A DNA stretch of 64,000 bases from the NCBI RefSeq assembly GCF_020073745.1, contig NZ_JAIRAU010000031.1, positions 62,001 to 126,000 of the forward strand, in the 5' to 3' direction. Of the stretch, positions 16,721-25,079 are shown piece after piece. The first letter of the stretch is position 1. The number at the start of each line of letters is the position of its first letter. Origin of the DNA: Nannocystis pusilla (GTDB lineage: Bacteria > Myxococcota_A > Polyangia > Nannocystales > Nannocystaceae). The notes beneath the pieces are model-generated. The model saw only the letters and a list, made by a program, of their open reading frames with translations, did no database searches and had not been told where the DNA came from. A program made the translations under genes and the position numbers.

Positions 16721-18664
16721 ATGCGCCCCGCGCCGACCTTCCTCGCCTCGCTCGACGACGCCGTCGAGGCCCTCCTGACGCGCGTCAGCGGCCCCCTCCA
16801 CGTCGGCGCCCCGCTCGGCCTCGGCAAGCCGCACCGCCTGCTCAACGCCCTCTACGCGCGGATCGCCGGCGATCCCTCGCGCCCGCTGCACCTCTACACC
16901 GCGCTCTCGCTCGACCCGCCCGACCCCGGCGAGGGCCTGCAGGCGCGCTTCCTCGGCCCGTTCGTGCGGCGTCACTTCGGCCCCGACTTCCCGCGCCTCG
17001 CCTACGTGGAGGCCCTGCGGCGCGACGCCTTGCCCTCGCACGTCGAGGTCGAGGAGTTCTACCTGCAATCGGGCGCCCTGCTGCGCTCGTCGGCGGCGCA
17101 GCGGCGCTACGCCAGCCTCAATTACACCCACGTCGCCCGCGCCCTGACCGATCGCGGCGTCAACGCCATCGTGCAGAAGGTCGCCCGCCCGCCCGACGAC
17201 GCCGCCACGCCGACGCAATTGTCGCTGTCGTGCAACACCGACCTGACCCTCGACACCGTCGACGCCGTGCTCGCGCGCGGCCGGGCGCGGCCGCTGCTGA
17301 TCGCCGAGATCGATCCGCAGCTGCCGTGGCTCGGCGGCAGCGCCGTCGTGCCGGTCGAGTGGTTCGACGTCGTCGTCACCCCGCCCGGCCCCTATCCGCC
17401 GCTGTTCGGGCTCCCGCGCGAGCCCGTCGGCGACGTCGACTACGCCATCGGCTTTCACGCCAGCACCCTCGTGCGCGACGGCGGCACCCTGCAGATCGGC
17501 ATCGGCACGCTGGCCGACGCGCTGTGCCACGCGCTCGTCCTGCGCCACACCGACAACGCCGCCTATCGCCGCGTCCTGCACTCCTTGCATTCGCCGCGCG
17601 CCGCCGATCCGGCGCTGGCACCATTCAGCGCCGGCCTGTACGGCTGCAGCGAGATGATCAACGAGGGCTTCCGCCGCCTCGTGCAGGTCGGCGTCCTCCG
17701 GCGCAAGGTCGTCGACGACCTCGCGTTGATGCGCCGCCTCGCCGACGGCCGCGCCGACGACGACGACCTCGCCCGCCTCGAGCGCGACGGCCAGCTCCTC
17801 CACGGCGCCTTCTACCTCGGCTCGCCCGAGCTCTACGCGTGGCTGCGCGAGCTCCCGCCCGCCCTGGCGCGCGCGATCGGCATGAAGCGCGTCAGCGAGG
17901 TCAACGACCTCGACGGCGACGACGCGGCGCTCAGGCGGCTGCAGCGGCGCGACGCCTGCTTCTTCAACACCTGCATGCTGGCGACCGCCCTCGGCGCCGC
18001 CACGTCCGACGGCCTCGACAGCGGCCGCGTCGTGTCCGGCGTCGGCGGTCAGTACAACTTCGTCGCCATGGCCCACGCCCTGCAGGACGCGCGCTCGATC
18101 CTCATGCTGCGCGCCACCCGTCGCGGCGGCGGGCGCACCACCTCCAACATCGTCTGGAGCTACGGCCACACCACGATCCCTCGCCACCTGCGCGACGTCT
18201 ACGTCAGCGAGTACGGGCTCGCCGACCTGCGCGGCCGCACCGACGAGGACTGCGTCGTCGCCATGACGGCGATCGCCGACGCCCGCTTCCACGACGAGCT
18301 GCTCGCCACCGCGGTGAAGAACGGCAAGCTGCGGCCGAGCTTCCGCCCGCCGGCGCGCTGGGCCGAGTGCACGCCCGGGCGCCTGCGCGAGCAGCTGGCC
18401 CCGCACCGGGCCGCCGGCGTGCTGCCCGACTATCCGCTCGGCTGTGACTTCACCGAGGTCGAGGCGCGCCTGGCCAGAGCGCTCGCCTGGCTCAAGCAAC
18501 ACGGCGACGCGAAGCTGCGCCTGCTGCTGCGCGCCACCAGGGCCGGCCTCAGCGACGACCGCGAGGCCCTGCAGCGCATGCAGCTCGATCGTCCCCGCGG
18601 CGCGGGTGAATGGTTGCAGGCGCGGCTGCTGACGCTCGCCCTGCGCATGACGGCGAGCGAGTGA
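16721..18664 (+). CDS. Acetyl-CoA hydrolase/CoA-transferase family protein, long form
   Basis: 647 residues, longer than the 430-500 usual for the family. The core signs are IGIGTLADAL (CoA-binding turn, compare GIGxIPDAV), GLYGCSEMINEGF (the SEM segment), and in the C-terminal domain SGVGGQYNFVAMA and VSEYGLADLRGRT. Such enzymes move CoA between acyl groups (acetate, propionate, 4-hydroxybutyrate) or hydrolyse acetyl-CoA. An extra block of about 150 residues precedes the canonical region, and a C-terminal tail of about 70 residues follows. Cytosolic. ATG 16721 is preceded by weakly purine-rich sequence. No adjacent metabolic gene narrows the substrate, although PoxB (acetate-forming) is encoded 4 kb away. 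Confidence 0.85.
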   Translation: MRPAPTFLASLDDAVEALLTRVSGPLHVGAPLGLGKPHRLLNALYARIAGDPSRPLHLYTALSLDPPDPGEGLQARFLGPFVRRHFGPDFPRLAYVEALRRDALPSHVEVEEFYLQSGALLRSSAAQRRYASLNYTHVARALTDRGVNAIVQKVARPPDDAATPTQLSLSCNTDLTLDTVDAVLARGRARPLLIAEIDPQLPWLGGSAVVPVEWFDVVVTPPGPYPPLFGLPREPVGDVDYAIGFHASTLVRDGGTLQIGIGTLADALCHALVLRHTDNAAYRRVLHSLHSPRAADPALAPFSAGLYGCSEMINEGFRRLVQVGVLRRKVVDDLALMRRLADGRADDDDLARLERDGQLLHGAFYLGSPELYAWLRELPPALARAIGMKRVSEVNDLDGDDAALRRLQRRDACFFNTCMLATALGAATSDGLDSGRVVSGVGGQYNFVAMAHALQDARSILMLRATRRGGGRTTSNIVWSYGHTTIPRHLRDVYVSEYGLADLRGRTDEDCVVAMTAIADARFHDELLATAVKNGKLRPSFRPPARWAECTPGRLREQLAPHRAAGVLPDYPLGCDFTEVEARLARALAWLKQHGDAKLRLLLRATRAGLSDDREALQRMQLDRPRGAGEWLQARLLTLALRMTASE

Positions 18665-18694
18665 CGACTCGGACCGCAGAGCAAGCGCGGCGGC

Positions 18695-18946
18695 TCAGAC
18701 GGCAGCCTCGCCCGGCGGCCTGAACAGGTCGTCCTCGACCCGGACCAGAGCGAAGCGCGGGACCGTCTCGCCGTCGACCTCGACCGACTCCACGAACATC
18801 GACAGGGGCCGGATCCACAGGCCGTATTCGCCGTAGAGCGCCTGGTAGACGACCACCTGCTCCTCGGTCTCGGAGTGCCGGGCGACCCCGAAGACCCGGT
18901 ACTCGGGTCCCTTGTAATGGCGATAGATGCCAGGCTGGATCCGCAT
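18695..18946 (-). CDS. DUF1653 domain protein
   Basis: 83 residues, essentially one DUF1653 domain: GIYRHYKGPEYRVFG, ARHSETEEQVVVYQALYG and LWIRPLSMF are the three conserved blocks. The family is widespread, small and cytosolic with no established biochemical role. Convergent with the CoA-transferase gene, 30 bp apart. Confidence 0.92.
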   Translation of the reverse strand: MRIQPGIYRHYKGPEYRVFGVARHSETEEQVVVYQALYGEYGLWIRPLSMFVESVEVDGETVPRFALVRVEDDLFRPPGEAAV

Positions 18947-19007
18947 GAATCAATCCCCTGGAAAGGGTCCTGTCGCACAAGGACAATGTCAAGCCCCTCG
19001 CGCTCGC

Positions 19008-20783
19008 CTACTGCGGCTTGATCCCGCAGTCGTCGGCCTCGCTCGGCACGCAGCCCTCGCAGTCCCAGCGGAACGCGTCGATCAGCGCCACCGTGGCGAA
19101 GTTCGCGTCGGACATGTCGGCGAGGAAGAAGCCCACCGTGATCGCCGCGCCGGGCTGGACCCCGCCGCGGGCGGTGAACCAGTCCGAGCACGCGTGGGTC
19201 TCGAAGCCGGTGCCCCACAGCTGCGGCTCGGCCTTCGTGTAGCCCGGGCCGTCGAAGTAGCTGTCGAGCGCGGTGATCGTCACCGGCAGCCCCTTCGTCG
19301 GGTCGTCCGGGTCGGGGATGAAGGCGACGTTGCCGCTGTAGGCGTCGACGGGCGGGTTGGCGTTCGGATCGTCGGGCGTCGGGTCGACCTGGTAGACGAA
19401 GAACATGTCGTTGAACACGGTGCCGACCGAACCGGGCCACTCCGACGAGCAGAACACGAAGTCGAACGTGAACCCGTGCGTGGCCGCGGGCACCACCGTG
19501 TCGAACGTGAAGTAGATGCGGTCGTTGACCTTGCCGTTGGTCTTCTGCCACTGCGCCTGCAGCGTGTCGGAGCAGTCGCGGTCGCCGCCCGGCTCGACGT
19601 TGTCGCACCCGGTGAACGGGGTCCCGCCCATCCCGCCGTTGCTGCCGTCCTCGGCCCTGAACGGGGGCGGCAGCGCGTCGTCGCCGGAGTTGCCGTTGCC
19701 CGTGTGCCCCACCTGCGAGTTGGTGTCCTCGAGCACCACGCCCTCCGCGTCCGGCGCCGCGATCCGCCCGGTCGACAGCATCAGGAACGCCTCGCCCTCG
19801 CGCGGCGCGTACAGCCGCTGCGGCGGCGTGTTCGGATCGCCGTCGAGGTCGGCGACGTAGCTGCCGAACCCGCGCGCCACCTGCCAGGTGTCGGGCTGGG
19901 CCGCCGGGTCGAACTCGAACGCGGTGACGACGATCGAGTCGTCGGCCCCCAGGTCGCACACCCCGATCGCCCGCAACGCGTCGCGCGGGTCCGACTTGTC
20001 GCCGAGGTCGATCGCGTCGTCGCACACCACGTAATTCTCCGGCGCGCCGCAGAACCCCGGCTGCGACTTCGTGCAGTCGTTGTTGCAGAAGTCGAAGTCG
20101 CCGCCGTCGACGTCGTTGCCGTCATCGCACGCCTCGCCGGCCTCGATCTTCCCGTTGCCGCACTCGGGCGGCGTGAACGTGCAATCGGCCTCGCAGCCGT
20201 CGCCGCCGGCCTGGTTGCCGTCGTCGCACAGCTCCGGCAGCTCGACCGAGCCGTTGCCGCAGTCCTGCGGCGGCGTCACCACCTGACAGTCGGCGCTGCA
20301 CGTGTCGCCGTTCATCGTGTTGCCGTCGTCGCACGCCTCGCCGACCTCGAGCTTGCCGTCGCCACAGGTGTGCGGCAGCAGGCAGTTCGACTCGCAGCCG
20401 TCGCCGTCCAGCGTGTTGCCGTCGTCGCACTGCTCGCCGGGCTCCAGCGCCGCGTTGCCGCACTCGCCCGTCCCCTCGGTCACCCCGACCGCCGTCGTGC
20501 CGCTCGATGGGTCGGACATCGAGTCGCTGCCCTCGGTGCTCGCGGAGGTCGGCGACGCGGTGTCGGTGCCCGTCTGCCCGTCGCTCTCGCTGCCGCTGAC
20601 GGTCGTCCCGGTCGGCTGGTTCGGCGAGGTCTCGCTCTCGCTGTCGCTCTCGCTCGCCACCGAGTCGGACATCCCGCCCGAGGCCGTGCCGCCGCCCGCA
20701 CCGCCGCAGGCGAGGAGCAGCACCGCACCGACGCCGGCGCACGCGTGGACGAGATCGGGACGAACAGGCGAGGCGTAAGTCAT
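19008..20783 (-). CDS. Lipoprotein with four DUF4215 Cys-rich repeats and a choice-of-anchor L domain
   Basis: 591 residues. Signal peptide with lipobox LLAC (about Cys26), then a Ser/Asp/Thr/Gly linker to about residue 105. Four repeats follow (about 106-245), each of the DUF4215 type CGNGxxExGExCDDGNxxxGDGCxxxC, Ca-binding-like and disulfide rich. The C-terminal half matches the choice-of-anchor L domain: FVFCSSEWPGSVGTVFNDMF corresponds to the family's FxxASEEY..GSxFND block, and VALIDAFRWDCEGC closes it. Such proteins are common in Nannocystis-type genomes and are presumed surface adhesion or recognition proteins. No enzyme motif. The 61-bp gap to DUF1653 contains no clear terminator. Confidence 0.9.
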   Translation of the reverse strand: MTYASPVRPDLVHACAGVGAVLLLACGGAGGGTASGGMSDSVASESDSESETSPNQPTGTTVSGSESDGQTGTDTASPTSASTEGSDSMSDPSSGTTAVGVTEGTGECGNAALEPGEQCDDGNTLDGDGCESNCLLPHTCGDGKLEVGEACDDGNTMNGDTCSADCQVVTPPQDCGNGSVELPELCDDGNQAGGDGCEADCTFTPPECGNGKIEAGEACDDGNDVDGGDFDFCNNDCTKSQPGFCGAPENYVVCDDAIDLGDKSDPRDALRAIGVCDLGADDSIVVTAFEFDPAAQPDTWQVARGFGSYVADLDGDPNTPPQRLYAPREGEAFLMLSTGRIAAPDAEGVVLEDTNSQVGHTGNGNSGDDALPPPFRAEDGSNGGMGGTPFTGCDNVEPGGDRDCSDTLQAQWQKTNGKVNDRIYFTFDTVVPAATHGFTFDFVFCSSEWPGSVGTVFNDMFFVYQVDPTPDDPNANPPVDAYSGNVAFIPDPDDPTKGLPVTITALDSYFDGPGYTKAEPQLWGTGFETHACSDWFTARGGVQPGAAITVGFFLADMSDANFATVALIDAFRWDCEGCVPSEADDCGIKPQ

Positions 20784-21239
20784 ACGCCACGATTTCTCAT
20801 CCGCGACGGCCGATCAAGCCCGCAGGCGCGCGAATCACCGCCGCGGGGCGCGCTCCTCCGCGCGTGCCTCACCCCGGGTCGCCGGCGACACACGACCGTC
20901 GAGGCCGTCGTGGCGCACGCCGAGCGATCCTCATGCCTTCGCCCGCGCCCGGATCCGTCGAGCCCTCGCAGGCGACCGGCGCTTGCCGCTACGGGCCCGG
21001 GCGATCTCCGCGTCGCTCCCGCCCGTCGAGCCGACGGCGTGTCGACACAGGCACAGCCCGTCGCGAATTGTCGGCACCAGTCTCGGGCCATCCAGGCCCG
21101 CACGCGGACCCTTCGAATCGCGGCTCGCCCGTCCGGTGGCTTCGCAGCGTGGCACGAGCCCATATCTGCATCATTAACCGGAGCGGAGGCCCGGCTCGGT
21201 ATGGGCGAGCCCTGCCGCGGAGAGAAGGAGATTCTCGTC
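20784..21239. other. Divergent intergenic region without a recognisable gene
   Basis: Separates the DUF4215 lipoprotein start from the di-heme lipoprotein start. I see no repeat of the CATG family here. An AGAGAAGGAG ribosome site at 21221-21230 serves the gene at 21240. Confidence 0.5.
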
Positions 21240-22733
21240 ATGGGAGCAAACAAGCGGATCGGAGCCATGTCTTCGCTCGCACTGCTGGCCGCCTGCACGG
21301 CCAGAGAGGGAGCCGCCGAGCGGGGCGAGCGAGCGGACGTACCCCGGGCCGAGGGCAAGACATTGGCGGTCGAGGCCGAGCCCCCGCAAGGGCCATCGGC
21401 GGCCAACATGTCCGCGGAGCCCCGCGGTCAGACGTACATGCCCGTGGTGATCGGCGAGACCTTCGCCACCCTCAAGCAGCGGGAGGAGGCCGACAAGCCG
21501 CGCGTCCTCAATCGTCAGAGGGAGCTGCTCGCGGCCCGCTACGACATGGGCGATCGCCCCTCCGAGGTGATGATGTCGGGCGGGCGAAAGGCCGTTCAGC
21601 AGGGCGTGCGCGTGCGGCTGCCGGAGCAGGCGAACGCCTGGACCACGCTGGCGGACCTCACGCCGGAGCAGATCCGGGCCCAGAACCTGTTTCCGATGGG
21701 GTTTCGCCCCCTGCCGCACGTCAAGCACCTGGCCGGGGGCCAGGTGTTCCCGGCCAACCACATCGACGCGATCCTCGAGGCCGAGAGCCGCGACCTCCAG
21801 CGATTCGACGTCGAGTTCGACCTGCCGGACCACCTCACGCCCGAGTTCCCGCCGCCGATCTTCTTGACCACCCGGCCCGACCTCGGCGACGTGTCGCAGG
21901 GCAAGCTGGTGACGATCAAGAACTACTACGAGATCTTCCACGGCATCATCACGCCGGTGCAGATGGAGGGCCTCCGGCTGCTGCTGACCCCGTTTCCGCA
22001 GCAGCAATTCAACCAGACCGAGGACCGCCGCAGCGCCGACGCCAGCCTGGGCGTGTCCTGCCTCGACTGCCATCAAAACGGCCACACCAACGCCGCGTTC
22101 CACGAGAACCCCGACACGCGCCCGCAGGCGGCCCGGTTCCGCCTCGACACGACCTCGCTGCGCGGGGTGTTCAACCAGCAGATCCACGGCTCCAAGCGGT
22201 CGCTGCGCTCGATCGAGGACTTCACCGAGTTCGAGCAGCGGACCGCCTACTTCGACGGCGACCACGTGATCGCCGCGAAGAAGGGGGTGAACCTGCCCGA
22301 TCGTGCGAGCCAGGTGGTGATGATGGCCCAGATGCAGAACATCCTCGACTTCCCGCCCGCGCCGAAGCTGGACGAGCTGGGCCGGCTGATCCCGGCCAAG
22401 GCGACGGAGTCCGAGCTGCGCGGCGAGAAGGTGTTTCACGGGAAGGGCAAGTGCGCGCAGTGCCATCCGCCCCCGTTCTTCCTCGACAACGAGATGCACG
22501 ACCTGCACCTCGAGCGGTTCTATACCCCGGAGACGATCAGCGACCAGTACAACATCGCCGACGGGCCGATCAAGACCTTCACCCTGCGCGGGATCAAGGA
22601 CAGCCCGCCCTATCACCACGACGGCCGGCTCTTGACCCTCGAGGACACCGTCGAGTTCTTCAACCTCGTGCTCGCGCTGCGGCTCACCGACGAGGAGAAG
22701 GCCGACCTGACGGCCTTCATGCGCTGCCTGTGA
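21240..22733 (+). CDS. Di-heme cytochrome c peroxidase-like lipoprotein
   Basis: 497 residues. Strong ribosome site AGAGAAGGAG nine bases before ATG 21240. Signal peptide ends LLAAC, so a lipoprotein facing the periplasm or outside. Two CXXCH heme c sites: CLDCH (about residue 277) and CAQCH (about residue 407), the arrangement of the bacterial CCP/MauG superfamily, with a distal-ligand region near FTLRGIKDSPPYHHDGRLLTLEDTVEFF, a characteristic C-terminal block. An N-terminal extension of about 200 residues before the first heme is unusual. Members reduce H2O2 or oxidise other substrates via a c-type electron carrier. The poxB gene follows after 24 bp, suggesting co-transcription and a link between pyruvate oxidation and periplasmic electron flow, which is inference. 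Confidence 0.85.
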   Translation: MGANKRIGAMSSLALLAACTAREGAAERGERADVPRAEGKTLAVEAEPPQGPSAANMSAEPRGQTYMPVVIGETFATLKQREEADKPRVLNRQRELLAARYDMGDRPSEVMMSGGRKAVQQGVRVRLPEQANAWTTLADLTPEQIRAQNLFPMGFRPLPHVKHLAGGQVFPANHIDAILEAESRDLQRFDVEFDLPDHLTPEFPPPIFLTTRPDLGDVSQGKLVTIKNYYEIFHGIITPVQMEGLRLLLTPFPQQQFNQTEDRRSADASLGVSCLDCHQNGHTNAAFHENPDTRPQAARFRLDTTSLRGVFNQQIHGSKRSLRSIEDFTEFEQRTAYFDGDHVIAAKKGVNLPDRASQVVMMAQMQNILDFPPAPKLDELGRLIPAKATESELRGEKVFHGKGKCAQCHPPPFFLDNEMHDLHLERFYTPETISDQYNIADGPIKTFTLRGIKDSPPYHHDGRLLTLEDTVEFFNLVLALRLTDEEKADLTAFMRCL

Positions 22734-22757
22734 GGCAGGCCCGGAGATCCAGCGATC

Positions 22758-24485
22758 ATGGCGACACGAACCGTTGCGCAGCTGCTCGTCGACACGCTCG
22801 TCGCGGCGGGCGTCACCCGGATCTTCGGCCTGGCCGGCGACTCCCTCAACGGGATCACGGACGCGATCCGGCCGCGAGACGACATCGCGTGGATCCCCGT
22901 GCGACACGAGGAGACCGCCGCCTTCGCCGCCGGCGCCGAGGCCCACCTGACCGGGCGGCTCGCCGTGTGCGCGGGCAGCTGCGGCCCGGGCAACCTGCAC
23001 CTCATCAACGGGCTGTACGACTGCCACCGCAGTCGCGTGCCGGTGCTGGCGATCGCCGCTCAGATCGCCAGCGAGGAGCTCGGGAGCGGCTACTTCCAGG
23101 AGACCCACCCGGAGCGGCTGTTCCGCGAGTGCAGCCATTATTGCGAGCTCGTGTCCGAGCCGGAGCAGATGCCGCGGCTGCTCGAGATCGCCGTGCAGAC
23201 CGCCCTCTCCCGCCGCGGCGTCGCCGTCGTGGTGTTGCCCGGGAACGTCGCCCTGCGGCCCGCGGTGCACGATCCGCCCCGGCCGCGCCGGCGCGCCCCC
23301 GAGCCGAGCATTCGCCCCTCCGACGCGGAGCTCGCGGAATTGGCGGCGGTCCTGAAGAAGGCCAAGAAGATCACGATCCTCGGCGGTGCGGGCTGCGCAG
23401 GGGCCCACGCCGAGCTGGTGCGGACCGCCCAGGTCCTCAAGGCGCCGGTCGTCCACGCCCTCCGCGGCAAGGAATTCATCGAGCACGACAATCCGCATGA
23501 CGTCGGGATGACGGGCCTGCTCGGGTTCTCGTCGGGGTACCACGCCATGATGCAGTGCGACACCCTGCTGATGCTCGGGACCGATTTCCCCTACCAGCAG
23601 TTCTACCCGCGCGACGCCACCATTGTTCAATTGGACATCTGCGGCGAACAGCTCGGCCGGCGAACCCGGGTCGACCTGGGGGTCGTCGGCGACGTCAAGA
23701 CCAGCCTCGCCGCCTTGCTGCCCGCGCTCGAGCCGAAGACCGACAGCGACCACCTGGACCGCTGCCTCGAGCACTACCGGAAGGCGCGCCGCGAGCTCGA
23801 CGACCTCGCGGTCGGTGAGCCCGGGCGAAGGCCGATCCACCCGCAATACGTGACGAAGATGGTGAGCGAGGTCGCCGCCGGGGACGCCATCTTCACCTGC
23901 GACGTCGGCACGCCGACGATCTGGGCCGCGCGCTACCTGCAGATGAACGGGCGGCGGCGACTGCTGGGCTCGTTCAACCACGGGTCGATGGCCAGCGCCT
24001 TGCCGCAGGCCATCGGCGCCCAGCTCGCGCATCGGGATCGGCAAGTCATCACGCTCTCCGGCGACGGCGGACTCGCCATGCTCCTGGGCGACCTCCTGAC
24101 GCTGCGGCAATTGAATTTGCCGGTGAAGCTGGTGATCTTCAACAACGGCGCCTTCGGGTTCGTCGAGCTCGAGATGAAAGCCGCCGGCATCCTCGACTTC
24201 GCCACCGAGCTGCACAATCCTGACTTTGCGAGGCTGGCCGAGGCGGCCGGCATCCTCGGTCTCAGGGTCGAGGCGCCGGAGCAGGTGCGGCCTGCCCTCG
24301 ACCGGGCCCTCGCGCACGACGGGTCCGCGCTGCTCGACGTCGTCGTCGCCCGCCAGGAGCTGGCGATGCCGCCGTCCCTCGCGGCCGATCAGGTGCTCGG
24401 CTTCAGCCTCTTCATGCTCAAGGCCGTCCTCAACGGGCGCGTCGATCAGGTCGTCGATCTGGCGAAGACCAACCTGCTGCGCTGA
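22758..24485 (+). CDS. poxB: Pyruvate dehydrogenase (quinone)/pyruvate oxidase
   Basis: 575 residues against 572 in E. coli PoxB and collinear with it. This ThDP- and FAD-dependent enzyme converts pyruvate to acetate and CO2 and passes electrons to the quinone pool. Seen: RHEETAAFAAGAEA with the ThDP-activating Glu, GPGNLHLINGLYDCHRSRVP, SGYFQETHPERLFRECSHYC, an FAD-binding middle domain, and the ThDP/Mg motif GDGGLAMLLGDLLTLRQLNL ending in NN. The C-terminus VDLAKTNLLR resembles the membrane-binding tail of the E. coli enzyme, so it is likely peripheral on the inner face of the membrane. GGAG lies about 12 bases before the start. Second gene of a pair with the di-heme lipoprotein. Confidence 0.95.
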   Translation: MATRTVAQLLVDTLVAAGVTRIFGLAGDSLNGITDAIRPRDDIAWIPVRHEETAAFAAGAEAHLTGRLAVCAGSCGPGNLHLINGLYDCHRSRVPVLAIAAQIASEELGSGYFQETHPERLFRECSHYCELVSEPEQMPRLLEIAVQTALSRRGVAVVVLPGNVALRPAVHDPPRPRRRAPEPSIRPSDAELAELAAVLKKAKKITILGGAGCAGAHAELVRTAQVLKAPVVHALRGKEFIEHDNPHDVGMTGLLGFSSGYHAMMQCDTLLMLGTDFPYQQFYPRDATIVQLDICGEQLGRRTRVDLGVVGDVKTSLAALLPALEPKTDSDHLDRCLEHYRKARRELDDLAVGEPGRRPIHPQYVTKMVSEVAAGDAIFTCDVGTPTIWAARYLQMNGRRRLLGSFNHGSMASALPQAIGAQLAHRDRQVITLSGDGGLAMLLGDLLTLRQLNLPVKLVIFNNGAFGFVELEMKAAGILDFATELHNPDFARLAEAAGILGLRVEAPEQVRPALDRALAHDGSALLDVVVARQELAMPPSLAADQVLGFSLFMLKAVLNGRVDQVVDLAKTNLLR

Positions 24486-24991
24486 TCCCCTCGCACAGCC
24501 GCTTCGCCAGCGCCTCGCGGCCACGCACAGGAGCGCGCCCGATCTCGTCGGAGCGCGCGGAGTTGAGCAGGCCACCCGGCTTCGATCGGCCTCGAGATCG
24601 ATCCGGCGAATGCGCAGCGAGCCCGACGATAACCGCTGTCCTGCCACGATTCCGTCGCGGCCGGGCTGACCCCTGCCACCCCATTCGTTCCCCGGCGAGC
24701 CGCAGAGGATCGCACAGACCTGCGCTCGCCGCCGACCGCCCGCGCACCGCCGAGCTCGCCGGTGAGCCCGTTCGCTGCGTACGCGCCTCTGGGGGCCGTC
24801 GGGCCGAACGGCGTTGAACTCACCTCGAAAAGCGGCGCGAGGCCACCTGCCCCCGTATCCGCGATCGGCGCGAAGGCCCATTCGCGACTCGCTGCAATGG
24901 CGCGAGCGCGCCGACGGATCGTGTTCCTCCCCGCAATGCTCGATCGCGTGCCCTCCGGACCGGCTCGGTTGATGGTTTGCTCCGGGAATTG
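24486..24991. other. Intergenic gap without a recognisable gene
   Basis: Between poxB and the CTQ-oxidase operon. Frames across it show chance composition. Towards its right end TTGATG (24969-24974) followed by TTGTATGG near 24989 could be a promoter, but the match is weak. Confidence 0.45.
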
Positions 24992-25016
24992 TATGGTGCG
25001 CCCCTCTCGCACCATA
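24992..25016. promoter_or_regulatory. Perfect inverted repeat in the leader of the CTQ-oxidase operon
   Basis: Arms TATGGTGCG and CGCACCATA (9 bp, perfect) around CCCCTCT, 64 bp before ATG 25080. It stands out in a GC-rich gap and sits where an operator or a leader hairpin would act. It is not part of the CATG palindrome family. Confidence 0.5.
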
Positions 25017-25079
25017 GGCGCCGGCGCTCCTGCCGGGGCCGTGGGCGTGTTTTGTCTGGCGAGCCCCGAGGACCCTGCG

